Positions 1 to 8,745 of a stretch of 34,805 bases of DNA are shown one piece after another. Below the pieces are notes generated by a model that was given only the letters and a program-made list of their open reading frames with translations, was not told the DNA's origin and ran no database searches. The translations under genes were made by a program, and so were the position numbers. The stretch comes from an uncultured Saprospiraceae bacterium (GTDB taxonomy: Bacteria; Bacteroidota; Bacteroidia; Chitinophagales; Saprospiraceae). Position 1 is the stretch's first letter. Every line of letters begins with the position of its first letter. The stretch is taken from contig CALLVC010000006.1 of assembly GCA_938010785.1 (NCBI GenBank), forward strand, positions 1 to 34,805, written 5' to 3'.

Positions 1-98
1 TGCAATAAATTTAAACTAAGCACTAACAAAATGTAATCCATAATATTACCCATCGTAATAAAACCAATAAAAAGACTACAAAATATAATACACTAAAA

Positions 99-106
99 TA
101 CCTTTG
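99..106 (+). promoter_or_regulatory. Putative -7 promoter element for ilvD
   Basis: TACCTTTG matches the Bacteroidota -7 consensus TAnnTTTG and lies 72 bases before the ilvD ATG. No clear TTG element is seen at the -33 spacing, so this is a half-match. The leader that would follow (about 113-177) has no start codon and so no visible leader peptide for attenuation. Confidence 0.4.
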
Positions 107-177
107 AAAAACAATCCCTAATCAATCAACCAAAACAAGACCTTATTTGTAACTAAAAACCACTATTAATACCTAGT

Positions 178-1857
178 ATGTCAAAATTAAACAAGTACAG
201 CAAGACACTTACACAGAACGATGAATTACCTGGTGCACAGGCCATGCTACACGCTATTGGTCTGACTACCAAAGACTTAAAGAAAGCACAAATCGGAATT
301 GTAAGTACAGGATGGGAGGGCAACCCTTGTAATATGCACCTCAATGATTTAGCCAAAGACATTAAAAAAGGGGTCAATAAAGAAGAGTTGATTGGCTTAA
401 TTTTCCATACTATCGGGGTCAGTGACGGGATGTCTATGGGAACTTCTGGAATGCGGTTTTCTCTAGTATCTAGAGATATTATTGCCGATTCTATTGAAAC
501 AGTGGCTTCTGCACAGTGGTATGATGGCATTGTGGCGGTCGTAGGTTGTGATAAAAATATGCCCGGGGCAATGATGGCTTTGGGTCGTCTGAACCGACCA
601 AGTATTTTGGTGTATGGCGGAACCATTCAACCGGGATGTGTGGCGGATAAAAAATTAGACATCGTTTCTGCTTTTGAAGCTTTAGGGCAAAAAGTAGCGG
701 GTGATATTACAGAAAAAGATTTTCGGGCAGTTGTCAAAAATGCTTGCCCGGGCGCAGGTGCATGTGGTGGAATGTACACCGCTAATACCATGTCCTCGGC
801 TATCGAGGCAATGGGAATGAGTTTACCTTATAGTTCTTCTAACCCAGCAGTGAGTAAGGATAAGGCGCAGGAAATGAATAGAGTTGGGAAGGCGATGAAA
901 AACTTATTAAAGAAGGACATCAAACCTAGAGATATTATGACGCGGGCAGCTTTTGAAAATGCCTTGACGTTAATTACCGTTTTAGGTGGGTCTACCAATG
1001 CCGTGCTACACATGATTGCCATGGCAAAATCTGTTGGTGTGCCATTGACCATTGATGATTTCCAAATGATTAGCGATAAAACGCCATTTTTGGCGGACTT
1101 GAAACCAAGTGGTCAATTTGTGATGGAAGATTTATATAAAGTAGGTGGTGTTCCTGCGGTTTTAAAGTTACTTTTAAAAGAAGGATATATCGACGGAACT
1201 TGTATGACCGTAACGGGTAAAACTTTAGCAGAAAACCTAAAAGATTTACCTGGTTTGAAAAAAGGTCAAAAAGTGGTGCATGGTTTTGATGACCCAATCA
1301 AAGAATCTGGTCATTTAAGAATCCTTTATGGTAATTTAGCAGAAGAAGGCTCCGTTGCCAAAATTACAGGTAAAGAAGGCTTAGTTTTCAAAGGAACCGC
1401 TAAGGTATTTGATGGCGAACCTGCTGCCAATAAAGCTATCGTCGGCGGTAAAATTAAAGCAGGTGACGTAATTGTTATTCGCTATTCTGGCCCTAAAGGA
1501 GCACCGGGAATGCCAGAAATGCTGAAACCAACTTCCGCTATTATGGGAGCTGGCTTAGGCAAAAAAGTAGCCTTGATTACGGATGGTCGTTTTTCTGGTG
1601 GGACACATGGATTTGTAGTTGGACATATCACGCCAGAAGCCCAAGTTGGTGGGTTGATTGGCTTGCTAAAAGACGGTGATAAAATCACTATTGATGCTAA
1701 AAAGAATAGTATTAAAGCACACATTACCAAGAAAGAAATCAAAGCCAGAAGAAAAGCGTGGAAAGCACCGAAAAGTCCAGCGACTAACGGTATTTTGCGA
1801 AAATATATGCATAACGTTTCGTCTGCCAGCGAAGGCTGCGTGACGGATGAGTTTTAA
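178..1857 (+). CDS. ilvD: Dihydroxy-acid dehydratase
   Basis: IlvD dehydrates 2,3-dihydroxy-isovalerate and 2,3-dihydroxy-3-methylvalerate to the 2-keto acids that lead to valine, leucine and isoleucine; it is a cytoplasmic iron-sulfur enzyme. The 559-residue length is normal for the family. Three cysteines at cluster-ligand positions are visible: C51 in PCNMH, C124 in GCDKNMPG and C196 in [15 protein letters not shown]126 in the second motif is the position carbamylated to bind Mg2+ in the family. The C-terminal swivelling domain has [14 protein letters not shown]. The ATG at 178 gives a normal N-terminus and no earlier in-frame ATG is better. It is followed after 92 bases by ilvB, so the two are probably co-transcribed. 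Identity is secure. Confidence 0.97.
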   Translation: MSKLNKYSKTLTQNDELPGAQAMLHAIGLTTKDLKKAQIGIVSTGWEGNPCNMHLNDLAKDIKKGVNKEELIGLIFHTIGVSDGMSMGTSGMRFSLVSRDIIADSIETVASAQWYDGIVAVVGCDKNMPGAMMALGRLNRPSILVYGGTIQPGCVADKKLDIVSAFEALGQKVAGDITEKDFRAVVKNACPGAGACGGMYTANTMSSAIEAMGMSLPYSSSNPAVSKDKAQEMNRVGKAMKNLLKKDIKPRDIMTRAAFENALTLITVLGGSTNAVLHMIAMAKSVGVPLTIDDFQMISDKTPFLADLKPSGQFVMEDLYKVGGVPAVLKLLLKEGYIDGTCMTVTGKTLAENLKDLPGLKKGQKVVHGFDDPIKESGHLRILYGNLAEEGSVAKITGKEGLVFKGTAKVFDGEPAANKAIVGGKIKAGDVIVIRYSGPKGAPGMPEMLKPTSAIMGAGLGKKVALITDGRFSGGTHGFVVGHITPEAQVGGLIGLLKDGDKITIDAKKNSIKAHITKKEIKARRKAWKAPKSPATNGILRKYMHNVSSASEGCVTDEF

Positions 1858-1860
1858 AAA

Positions 1861-1930
1861 TTAATTATTAATTATTTGTTGATTGATTGATTCTTGGGTT
1901 GGCTACCTATACCCAATAATTAATCATTAA
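1861..1930. repeat. Inverted repeat between ilvD and ilvB
   Basis: A 16-base arm TTAATTATTAATTATT (1861-1876) is matched by its reverse complement with one mismatch at 1915-1930. Inside is a second hairpin, TTGGGT (1894-1899) with ACCCAA (1911-1916). The sequence is AT-rich with no T-tract, so it is not an obvious terminator. It could be a dispersed intergenic repeat or an mRNA-processing hairpin. Confidence 0.55.
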
Positions 1931-1949
1931 TAATTAATCAACTATTATA

Positions 1950-3710
1950 ATGAAAGTACAACACAAAGCAGATGCTGCCAAAAACGGTCAAGCTGCAAAA
2001 ACGGACAAGCCAATCCAGACAGAAAGAATTAAAGGCGCGGAAGCAGTCGTCAAGTGTCTAATTGCAGAAGGTATTACGACCATTTATGGGTATCCAGGTG
2101 GAGCTATCATGCCAACTTATGATGCGATGTATAGCTACCAAGACCAGCTGCAACACATCCTAGCACGACACGAACAAGGTGCCATTCATGCGGCAGAAGG
2201 TCATGCTAGAGTCACTCGTCAAACGGCGGCTTGTATTGCGACTTCAGGGCCAGGAGCACTGAATTTAGCAACGGGAATTGCAGATGCTTATCTGGACTCT
2301 GTGCCATTGGTTTGTATCACGGGACAAGTATTTAGTGGGGTTTTAGGAACAGATGCTTTCCAAGAAACGGATGTGATTGGTTGTACCATGTCTATCACCA
2401 AATGGAATTATCAGATTACCAAACCTGAAGAAATTCCTGCAGTATTTGCCAAGGCGTTTTATATTGCCAATACGGGCAGACCAGGACCAGTAGTTATTGA
2501 TATTACCAAAGATGCTCAAAATGGGTTGTTGGATTTTCATTATGAAAAAATGACTAAAATCCGAACTTATTTACCAAAGTTGAAGCCTAAAAAGTCAGCT
2601 TTAGAGGCGGCAGCAAAGCTTATCAATAAAGCTAAAAAACCATATATTTTAGCAGGTCATGGTATCCAAATTGCAGGTGCAGAAAAAGAGTTTGTGGAGT
2701 TGATTGAAAAAACAGGGATTCCTGTAGGCTGTACGATTCATGGTTTAGGTACTTTCCCAAATGACCACCCTTTGCATACTGGTATGTTGGGCATGCATGG
2801 GAATTATGGGCCTAATATCAAAACTAATGAATGTGATGTACTGATTGCTATCGGGATGCGGTTCGACGACCGAGTTACGGGTAATCTGGATAAATATGCA
2901 AAACAAGCTCAAGTCATCCATATTGAAATCGACCCATCGGAAATTAATAAAAATGTCCATGCGCATGTGCCGATTGTGGCAGATGCAAAAGAGGCAATTA
3001 CCAAGTTAATTCCACTTGTTAAGAAGCGTAAGCATACCAAATGGTTGAAAGAGTTTAGAGCAGCAGAAAAGATTGAAAAAGCCAAGGTGATTGATAGAGA
3101 TACCAAAGCTTCCCCTAAAGGAGAAATAAAAATGGGGCAAGTAATCAAAGAAGTTTCTGACCAAACCAAGGGAAAAGCTATTGTCGCTACGGACGTTGGA
3201 CAGCACCAAATGATTGCCGCTCGATATTACAAATACAATACGCCTAACTCTTGGGTTTCTTCTGGTGGTGCAGGTACGATGGGCTATGGCTTACCAGCAG
3301 CCTTCGGTGCAAAATTTGCCGACCCAAAACGAGAAGTCATCTGTGTTTGTGGAGATGGTGGATTTCAAATGACCATTCAAGAATTGGGTATGTGTGCCCA
3401 ATGGAATGTGGGGGTCAAAATTCTTTTATTGGATAATAATTACTTGGGAATGGTGCGCCAATGGCAGCAATTATTCTATGATAGACGCTACTCTTCGGTA
3501 GAATTAGTTAATCCTGACTTTGTTACTATCGCTAAAGGATTTGGGGTCAAAGGTAAAACCATTAGTAAGCCAAAGCAATTGAAAAAAGCCATAAAAGAAA
3601 TGTTGGACCATGATGGGCCATATCTATTACACGTCAGAGTGGAAAAAGAAGAGAACGTTTTCCCAATGGTACCAAGTGGTGCTTCTATTGGGGATATCCG
3701 ATTGGAGTAG
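1950..3710 (+). CDS. ilvB: Acetolactate synthase, large (catalytic) subunit
   Basis: This is the thiamine-diphosphate enzyme that condenses pyruvate with pyruvate or 2-ketobutyrate in the first common step of branched-chain amino acid synthesis. At 586 residues it is normal in length. The catalytic glutamate is E75 in ARHEQGA, followed by [11 protein letters not shown]. The central FAD-binding domain has [10 protein letters not shown] near 302-311. The C-terminal ThDP/Mg motif begins GDGGFQMT at 468 and ends in DNNYLGM (495-501). The first 25 residues are a Lys/Gln/Ala-rich extension before the conserved [11 protein letters not shown]. The regulatory subunit ilvN lies 444 bases downstream rather than directly adjacent. 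The start is supported by being the only ATG between the repeat and the conserved core. Confidence 0.96.
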   Translation: MKVQHKADAAKNGQAAKTDKPIQTERIKGAEAVVKCLIAEGITTIYGYPGGAIMPTYDAMYSYQDQLQHILARHEQGAIHAAEGHARVTRQTAACIATSGPGALNLATGIADAYLDSVPLVCITGQVFSGVLGTDAFQETDVIGCTMSITKWNYQITKPEEIPAVFAKAFYIANTGRPGPVVIDITKDAQNGLLDFHYEKMTKIRTYLPKLKPKKSALEAAAKLINKAKKPYILAGHGIQIAGAEKEFVELIEKTGIPVGCTIHGLGTFPNDHPLHTGMLGMHGNYGPNIKTNECDVLIAIGMRFDDRVTGNLDKYAKQAQVIHIEIDPSEINKNVHAHVPIVADAKEAITKLIPLVKKRKHTKWLKEFRAAEKIEKAKVIDRDTKASPKGEIKMGQVIKEVSDQTKGKAIVATDVGQHQMIAARYYKYNTPNSWVSSGGAGTMGYGLPAAFGAKFADPKREVICVCGDGGFQMTIQELGMCAQWNVGVKILLLDNNYLGMVRQWQQLFYDRRYSSVELVNPDFVTIAKGFGVKGKTISKPKQLKKAIKEMLDHDGPYLLHVRVEKEENVFPMVPSGASIGDIRLE

Positions 3711-3755
3711 TTATGAGTGATGAATTATGAGTGATGAGTGATATATGATAGTAAG

Positions 3756-3895
3756 ATAAAAATAAATTCAGATTCTTTAGAGTCAAAAAATTAAGTGGCT
3801 TACGCTCTTTTTGCCTCTTGGCAAAAGCCAGTGCGGTTTAAAGTGAACCACTTAGTTATCTTATTTCTTTGACGAGAATCTAAATTTATTTTTAT
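3756..3895. repeat. 140 bp nested inverted repeat (MITE-like or structured RNA)
   Basis: The outer arms are 3756-3776 and 3875-3895, reverse complements at 20 of 21 positions (ATAAAAATAAATT core followed by AGATTCT). Inside are TCAAA (3783-3787) with TTTGA (3868-3872), TAAGTGG (3792-3798) with CCACTTA (3848-3854), and a central hairpin TTTTGCC (3809-3815) with GGCAAAA (3820-3826). All arms are nested in order, so the element can fold into one long stem. There is no ORF and no clear target-site duplication. Confidence 0.7.
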
Positions 3896-3912
3896 TGCGT
3901 TTCTTAACAGCC

Positions 3913-3991
3913 CTGGCGGGGGTCGGGGGGTGGAATAAATAATCAAAAAATCATATTTATATCAAAAATTCCTCCCCCCAGCCCCCTCCAG
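3913..3991. repeat. G-block/C-block inverted repeat
   Basis: A G-rich arm (3913-3935, core GGGGGTCGGGGGGTGG) and a C-rich arm (3969-3991, core CCTCCCCCCAGCCCCCTCC) are reverse complements at about 19 of 23 positions, with a 33-base AT-rich spacer. From general knowledge, such C-block sequences recur between genes in Bacteroidota genomes; copy number here cannot be tested. Confidence 0.6.
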
Positions 3992-4154
3992 AGAAGGAGA
4001 AAGCTCGTGCAAATCTTAAAATTTTATCGAAAAAAGATACTTCATTATTTCTCTTAAAATCCCTAATTTTACATTTTAAATTAAAAAAATGCCTTCCCTC
4101 TTGGAGGATTTTCGGGAAGATAAGCATCAATACATACCTCCCTAATTTTCAAAA

Positions 4155-4688
4155 ATGAAAAAAGAATATACTATATCCGTTTTCTCTGAAGATATGGTCG
4201 GTTTATTAAGCCGTATCGTTACGGTCTTTACAAGAAGACATATCAATATTGAAAGTCTAGTTACCTCGAAGTCTTCTATTGAAGGGATTTACCGTTTTAT
4301 CATTGTGGTAACCGTTACAGAAGATATGGTGGAAAAATTGGTTAAACAATTGGATAAGCAAGTAGATGTCTTAAAGGCATTCTATTATGAATCTGATGAA
4401 ATTGTTTACCAAGAGGTCGCTTTATATAAATTACCTGCTGCGATTTTCCTAAAAGGTAATCACATTGAATCTTTGGTAAGAAAGCATAATGCTCGAATCT
4501 TGGAAATAGAAGAGGATTATATTGTGATTGAAAAAACAGGCTATCAAGAAGAAACAGAGGCCTTATTACGCGTCTTAGAAGAGATTGGTATTTATGAATT
4601 TACTCGTTCAGGTCGAGTCGCAATTACTAAACATCATGAGCCTTTGAATAAATATTTGGCGCAGTTAGAAGAAGAGGAAGTGGCTTAG
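4155..4688 (+). CDS. ilvN: Acetolactate synthase, small (regulatory) subunit
   Basis: The regulatory partner of IlvB binds end-product amino acid (usually valine) and tunes the catalytic subunit. It is 177 residues, close to the usual 160-180. The N-terminal ACT domain is clear from YTISVFSEDMVGLLSRIVTVF through NIESLVTSKS and the second half IYRFIIVVTVTEDMVEKLVKQLDKQVDVLKAF (split motifs, residues 5-75). The C-terminal half (about 85-165) matches the second ALS small-subunit domain, ending in EFTRSGRVAITK. ilvC, which often follows in this phylum, is absent: rplS comes next. The name ilvH would be equally valid. Confidence 0.94.
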   Translation: MKKEYTISVFSEDMVGLLSRIVTVFTRRHINIESLVTSKSSIEGIYRFIIVVTVTEDMVEKLVKQLDKQVDVLKAFYYESDEIVYQEVALYKLPAAIFLKGNHIESLVRKHNARILEIEEDYIVIEKTGYQEETEALLRVLEEIGIYEFTRSGRVAITKHHEPLNKYLAQLEEEEVA

Positions 4689-4766
4689 TCCATAGAAATG
4701 GGGAATTTTTTAGTGAAGTTTGACATAATTATATTGAATTTTAGTGCTTTATTAATATAAATGTCT

Positions 4767-4774
4767 TACTTTTG
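4767..4774 (+). promoter_or_regulatory. Putative -7 promoter element for rplS
   Basis: TACTTTTG followed by C matches TAnnTTTG. It lies 113 bases before the rplS ATG and just after ilvN, giving rplS its own promoter and a leader of about 105 bases. No well-spaced -33 TTG is visible. Confidence 0.5.
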
Positions 4775-4831
4775 CACTCATTTTATGAGAAACGTATTTT
4801 TGCGTTTCCAATTCCAAAATCTAAAAATAAT

Positions 4832-4870
4832 GTCGGCATAGCGAAAATCTTACCCGACCTCTTTTTTTTA
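4832..4870 (+). promoter_or_regulatory. Terminator-like hairpin in the rplS leader
   Basis: GTCGG (4832-4836) pairs with CCGAC (4854-4858), and a run of eight or nine T bases follows at once (4862-4869). The hairpin is short (5 bp, 17-base loop) but sits 20 bases before the start codon of a ribosomal protein gene, where autogenous attenuation or translational control is common. It could also be chance in AT-rich DNA. Confidence 0.35.
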
Positions 4871-4887
4871 ATTAAAATGTTATAGTG

Positions 4888-5247
4888 ATGGATGCACTAA
4901 AATTTGTACAAGAGCAAATGGCTAATAAAAACGAATTACCTTCATTTCGCCCAGGTGATACCGTAGCTGTTTCTCTAAAAATTAAGGAAGGTGAAAAAGA
5001 ACGTATCCAAATTTATAGAGGAGACGTTATTCAAATTAGAGGTAATGGTGCTACGAAAACCTTTACTGTTAGAAAGATTTCTAATGGTGTTGGCGTAGAA
5101 AGAATCTTCCCTTTGAGTTCTCCTGCTATCGCAGACTTAAAAGTACTTAAGCGTGGTAAGGTAAGAAGAGCGAAGTTGTATTACTTACGTGATTTAGTTG
5201 GTAAGAAATCTAGAATCAAAGAGCGTAAGTTTATCAAGAAAAGCTAA
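4888..5247 (+). CDS. rplS: 50S ribosomal protein L19
   Basis: L19 sits at the 30S-50S interface of the ribosome. The 119-residue product shows the family core: [22 protein letters not shown], then [31 protein letters not shown] and the basic end [15 protein letters not shown]. The ORF track begins at a GTG at 4885, but the ATG three bases later (4888) gives MDALKFVQ, a normal L19 start, so I prefer it. The gene is monocistronic here: own promoter upstream and a strong hairpin 28 bases past the stop. The usual bacterial neighbours (rpsP, rimM, trmD) are not present. Confidence 0.97.
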   Translation: MDALKFVQEQMANKNELPSFRPGDTVAVSLKIKEGEKERIQIYRGDVIQIRGNGATKTFTVRKISNGVGVERIFPLSSPAIADLKVLKRGKVRRAKLYYLRDLVGKKSRIKERKFIKKS

Positions 5248-5274
5248 TTCACATTAATTATTATATGATACGCG

Positions 5275-5306
5275 AAGGGGCGGACACGGGTTGTGTTCGC
5301 CCCTTT
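5275..5306 (+). terminator. Hairpin terminator after rplS
   Basis: AAGGGGCG (5275-5282) pairs with CGCCCCTT (5298-5305), with an inner ACAC/GTGT extension and a GGGTT loop. It is very GC-rich in AT-rich surroundings. The T-run afterwards is weak (TTTGAACTTTTG). It lies between convergent genes and may act in both directions. Confidence 0.8.
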
Positions 5307-5393
5307 GAACTTTTGTTGAATCCGTATTTTCAGAATCTCTAAATGGTTGCTCTAGGGCGAATCGAAATCATAAATCATACATCAAAATTCATA

Positions 5394-5414
5394 CCTGCCT
5401 ACCGGACAGGCAGG
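5394..5414. repeat. CCTGCC-type short palindrome, copy 1
   Basis: CCTGCCT (5394-5400) pairs with AGGCAGG (5408-5414) around a 7-base loop ACCGGAC. Related palindromes occur at 30612-30627 and 34436-34457 in this window, all between genes, so this is a dispersed short repeat family. Confidence 0.65.
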
Positions 5415-5532
5415 CATCATAAATCCATCAAAATTGAACGAACACCTCTACTAATCATACAGATATATGATTTAAGATTTGGTTAAAAGCAAACCCTAAT
5501 TTCTATATGGCTCTACCTTCACCAACAAATCT

Positions 5533-7128
5533 CTATAACTTCACCATTCTTTTCATTTCTAGAATATCGCTACCCTGCTTGATCACTACGGTATAAATGC
5601 CATTGACAAGGTTATCATTACTGATTCTAAAGCAATGCGGGCCACAGGTCTCAACTTCTATTGGTATCTCTTGTCCCAAATTATTGATTAACTGGATAGA
5701 AGAAATAGATATGGACGATTCATTTAGGAGGATGGTAAACTCCTGCATAAATGGATTTGGGTAAACTCGTACGGCTGTGGTCAAGGCTTTGTTTATCAGC
5801 AATGGGTTATTCGGTTCGACTTTTTCTATTGCTACTTCTGTCTCCGTTTTATTCACATTTCCTGTAATGGAAAAAGGAGTTGTACAATCTTCAATATGCC
5901 CGCTAAAAATACTACCCGCTTTTGCATGGAAGCCATTTCTCAAATGAATCGCTTCGCTACTATTCGTTTCGATATTTTCTCCAGCCTCCACCACTCTAGC
6001 AGAATACAAATTAGCTCTGCAATAATCCATGTCAAAGGTGGGTCTAATGACAAAAAGCCCATTATTGATATCTGAAGCAATAATGTTTTTGGAAGGAAAA
6101 AAAGGATAAACACCCCAACTTCCTTGATACCCACTATAGTTGGTATTATTAGGCTGTGTATCATAATAACCTGCCTTTACAGGATTAGTAGGGTCTGATA
6201 TATCATAAATTTGTACCCCTTCATGATAATAAGAAATGACCACATAATCATTACCAATAATGAAAGGATTGTGCGCAATACTATTAGTGGCATTGGCGGC
6301 TTCTAAGGTAGATTTTAACGTCCCGATGACCGTCATATCACTTAAATCTGCGGTGTTAACTATTTTGACGGACAACCCATGATTTTCATCTGCCATAGCC
6401 ATCACTGTCCCGTCTTCTGAAAGCCAATTGCTATGATTTAATCCCGCATCTACATACCCCGAAATGCTTCCTAAGGTAATTATAGCACTTAAATCACTAA
6501 GGTCATATACGGTCAATTTACTTCGGTAGATATGGGATGCGTAGGCTATATGGTCTCTCACATACATATCGTGAATATAACCATCAGTTAAATTCATATT
6601 AGCCAGCAAGGTAGGATTAGCAGGGTCCGTCATTATATCTAATACCACAATATTCGCTCTATTAGTGCCAACGGCATAGAGTCGGCCATTTTTTTCATCA
6701 ATAAATATATTATGGCAGCTCGAAAAAAAAATATTGCTATCAAAAACGGTACTAACAGTATTCGGCAGGTCTGACAAATCAAATATTTGCAATCTTCCTC
6801 CTGAATTGTCGGACACTCCATACCCATAATGCAAATAAGTTTTAAAATCTCTCCATAAAGAACGACTAGGAGCTGCTATTCTAGCTATTTCGGTAGGGTT
6901 TTCGGGGTCATTGATGTCTATAAAATGCGTGTAATCTAACGAACCTATAATACCATATTCCTTAAACTCTTCGTCCGTATATCCCCAAATATCATTATAA
7001 GATAATCCGCTCTGCACAGCCAAACTGTTATCATCCCAATTTCCTTTTAAGTTTACATTGCTAGATACTTGAGAAAAGCCACAAACATAAAATAATAAGA
7101 GCAGAATACTTAAGTTCGGTTTTAGCAT
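5533..7128 (-). CDS. Choice-of-anchor B (LVIVD-type beta-propeller) protein with T9SS sorting domain
   Basis: A 531-residue exported protein. Residues 1-19 form a signal peptide ending in CGFSQ. The body carries repeated blades of the type PENPTEIARI, LQIFDLSDLPN, VVLDIMTDPANPTLL, LTVYDLSDLS and VQIYDISDPTNPVKAGYYDT, typical of the choice-of-anchor B / LVIVD propeller family, where each blade reports an item and its value. About residues 370-415 resemble the three-'coathanger' stack seen in Bacteroidota cargo (IHLRNGFHAKAGSIFSGHIEDC). The C-terminus is a type A T9SS sorting domain starting at VYPNPFMQEF (about 455) and ending NGIYTVVIKQGSDILEMKRMVKL split across two strands. It is therefore probably secreted or surface-anchored through type IX secretion. 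The ligand is unknown. Confidence 0.85.
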   Translation of the reverse strand: MLKPNLSILLLLFYVCGFSQVSSNVNLKGNWDDNSLAVQSGLSYNDIWGYTDEEFKEYGIIGSLDYTHFIDINDPENPTEIARIAAPSRSLWRDFKTYLHYGYGVSDNSGGRLQIFDLSDLPNTVSTVFDSNIFFSSCHNIFIDEKNGRLYAVGTNRANIVVLDIMTDPANPTLLANMNLTDGYIHDMYVRDHIAYASHIYRSKLTVYDLSDLSAIITLGSISGYVDAGLNHSNWLSEDGTVMAMADENHGLSVKIVNTADLSDMTVIGTLKSTLEAANATNSIAHNPFIIGNDYVVISYYHEGVQIYDISDPTNPVKAGYYDTQPNNTNYSGYQGSWGVYPFFPSKNIIASDINNGLFVIRPTFDMDYCRANLYSARVVEAGENIETNSSEAIHLRNGFHAKAGSIFSGHIEDCTTPFSITGNVNKTETEVAIEKVEPNNPLLINKALTTAVRVYPNPFMQEFTILLNESSISISSIQLINNLGQEIPIEVETCGPHCFRISNDNLVNGIYTVVIKQGSDILEMKRMVKL

Positions 7129-7322
7129 GATGGTGTTTTGTATTTAGTTCAGGGTCACAAATAAAGTCTACAACTAATCTTTATCATTCTGCCCCATTTG
7201 ACCTAAAAAAAACGCTCATTATATCAACATAAATCCCGTTTTTTTAAATCCAACTGAAACAAAAGTCTTAAAGCTGAAGATGTGTACTTTATTTATCCCT
7301 CGTTTCTAATTCTATTGTAAGC

Positions 7323-8183
7323 TTAAAAAGTAGGACAGCCCATTTTACTCCCCTTAGACCGCTTTCGACCACCAATCAAGCCGTTGTCTAAAAAATTAAA
7401 GGAAATCGTAATCCCTGTAATAAAATACCAGTCGTTTGGATTATTATCTCCTCTCGCCAGTCCCGCAACATTGTTACCAAAATTTGCTGCACCTTGGTTA
7501 CTTAACTGTATCGTTTCTAAAGTCGCTCCCTCTCCTGCAAATGCATCATTGCCAGGATAGGTTAGGCTCACATCATCAATATAATCCGTGAATAATTTTC
7601 TAACCCCAATTTCCAGACCCAAGTTTAGCGTCTCCGTAAGCGTATATTTAAAGCCAATACCAAATGGAATAGCAAACTGATTCAATTTGTAAGGTGTTCT
7701 TTCTGGAAAGGCTTCCAAATTTTGCCCTTCTGTTCCTAAAGGTTGCAAATCGTATAATTGACCATTTAAATCCCCTTGAGGATTAAACTGAAAAAACGAG
7801 ATACCACCAAATAGGTAAGGAGAAAAAGTAGACGTATAATTATAAGGCTGATAACCTAATATATTAAATTCCCCAATCAAACTACCTTCATAAATATCAG
7901 AACGGAAATTAAGGTTTCGGTTAATAATATCTGTGTTTCCAGAGTTGCTATCTGCTCCTGAAATACTTGCATAATTAAAACCTAAACGAACCGCTATCAG
8001 ATGATTGATATTGTATTTGGCAAAGGCACCTGCTGCAATGTTTGTTTCTTTCAATTCTATTTGGCTAGAATTACTCGAAAGCTCTCCTAAATAATTTGCG
8101 CCTCCGACCAAAAGGCCTGCTTCAAAATGTTGTCCCCAAAGGGTCATTGGAAAAAAAAGAAGTATTATTATTAATTGTTTCAT
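7323..8183 (-). CDS. DUF6089-like outer-membrane beta-barrel protein
   Basis: The pattern of alternating amphipathic strands (FEAGLLVGGANYLGEL, AVRLGFNYASISG, SLIGEFNILGYQP, SPYLFGGISFFQF, FAIPFGIGFKYTL, LNLGLEIGVRKLFTDYIDDVS) is an eight-stranded outer-membrane barrel, and the GxxNYxGEL start and TDYIDDVS signature match the DUF6089 family of Bacteroidota. The ORF track starts at 8240, but the internal ATG at 8183 gives a clean signal peptide (MKQLIIILLFFPMTLWGQ), so the first 19 residues are probably not translated. The end shows no T9SS tail. Related proteins are often linked with gliding or T9SS loci, but nothing here proves that. No enzymatic motif is visible. Confidence 0.78.
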   Translation of the reverse strand: MKQLIIILLFFPMTLWGQHFEAGLLVGGANYLGELSSNSSQIELKETNIAAGAFAKYNINHLIAVRLGFNYASISGADSNSGNTDIINRNLNFRSDIYEGSLIGEFNILGYQPYNYTSTFSPYLFGGISFFQFNPQGDLNGQLYDLQPLGTEGQNLEAFPERTPYKLNQFAIPFGIGFKYTLTETLNLGLEIGVRKLFTDYIDDVSLTYPGNDAFAGEGATLETIQLSNQGAANFGNNVAGLARGDNNPNDWYFITGITISFNFLDNGLIGGRKRSKGSKMGCPTF

Positions 8184-8370
8184 ATCAAAATGAGGTAATG
8201 AATTTATTTTCAATAGACTTGGTACCTTTTGAAATTTCATTTGGCTGTAATTTTAAAACGTAATTAGTGTAACGATAAAATTAAATAAAATTATACCAAA
8301 TTGGTATCTCAAGTGTGTCAGACAACAGCTAAAATGAAAAAAATTGAGGTTTTATGGATGATAATTTAAA

Positions 8371-8394
8371 AACATGGGGCTTACCCCATGTTTA
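8371..8394 (-). terminator. Strong hairpin, probable minus-strand terminator
   Basis: AAACATGGGG (8371-8380) and CCCCATGTTT (8385-8394) form a perfect 10 bp stem with a CTTA loop. Read on the minus strand the stem runs into TTTTTAAATT, a plausible U-tract. It lies upstream of the DUF6089 gene and downstream of whatever is transcribed leftward from about 8.7 kb. Confidence 0.55.
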
Positions 8395-8422
8395 TGGGGT
8401 TTTATAAACTTATACTCCTTCC

Positions 8423-8430
8423 TATCTTTG
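8423..8430 (+). promoter_or_regulatory. Putative orphan -7 promoter element
   Basis: TATCTTTG fits TAnnTTTG, pointing right into a stretch without any ORF that ends at a strong + oriented terminator (8666-8702). The -33 element is not clear. Confidence 0.4.
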
Positions 8431-8702
8431 TATCATAAAGAAGGAGGACATATAATTAATCTTTACCTAAAGATACCTCAAAAAACTTATAGTTTCCTTC
8501 TTCTTTCTAGAAGAAATTAACCTATAGTAAATATATTATCAAAGGAATCCAGTTAACATATCCAAAAGCTTAAAATGTTGACAATACTTATAAATCAAGG
8601 CTTTTACTTTAAAAATCCCTAACTAAACCTAATTCGGTCTTGATTTATTGAGAGAGTTTAACATAAAAGGGCGATGTTTTCAAACATCGCCCTTTATTTT
8701 TT
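8431..8702 (+). ncRNA. Candidate small non-coding RNA
   Basis: About 270 bases lie between a TATCTTTG promoter-like box and a perfect terminator, with no ORF longer than about 15 codons. Local structure is visible: ATCTTT/AAAGAT (8459-8474, loop ACCT) and a longer pairing of AGAAGGA (about 8439-8446) with TCCTTCT (about 8505-8511). The reasoning is positional; I recognise no known RNA family. Alternatively the terminator belongs to the minus gene at 8746 and the box is chance. Confidence 0.35.
8666..8702 (+). terminator. Intrinsic terminator
   Basis: AAAGGGCGATGTTT (8666-8679) and AAACATCGCCCTTT (8682-8695) form a perfect 14 bp stem, followed by ATTTTTT. The better T-tract is on the + strand, although there is no + gene upstream. 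On the minus strand it would follow the gene ending at 8746 with only a short T4 tract, so it may work both ways. Confidence 0.85.
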
Positions 8703-8745
8703 GAGTACCTTTTTTGTTTATTGGTAAGCTAAACCTACCTTCTTT

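Larger units (their letters stand above)
3711..4154. other. Repeat-filled ilvB-ilvN intergenic region
   Basis: These 444 bases contain no credible ORF. They hold, in order, short direct repeats of ATGAGTGATGA (3714-3745), a nested inverted repeat (3756-3895) and a G/C-block inverted repeat (3913-3991), then about 160 bases of AT-rich DNA before ilvN. No TAnnTTTG promoter was found, so ilvN may depend on read-through from ilvD-ilvB or on a divergent promoter. Confidence 0.6.

Noticed and set aside
178-1857. 6-phosphogluconate dehydratase (edd) rather than ilvD
   Set aside because: Length (559), CNMH, and linkage to ilvB and ilvN point to ilvD; Edd is longer and sits with sugar-acid genes.
7323-8240. 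Longer start (8240) for the DUF6089-like protein
   Set aside because: The first 19 residues precede an ideal signal peptide beginning at the internal ATG (8183).
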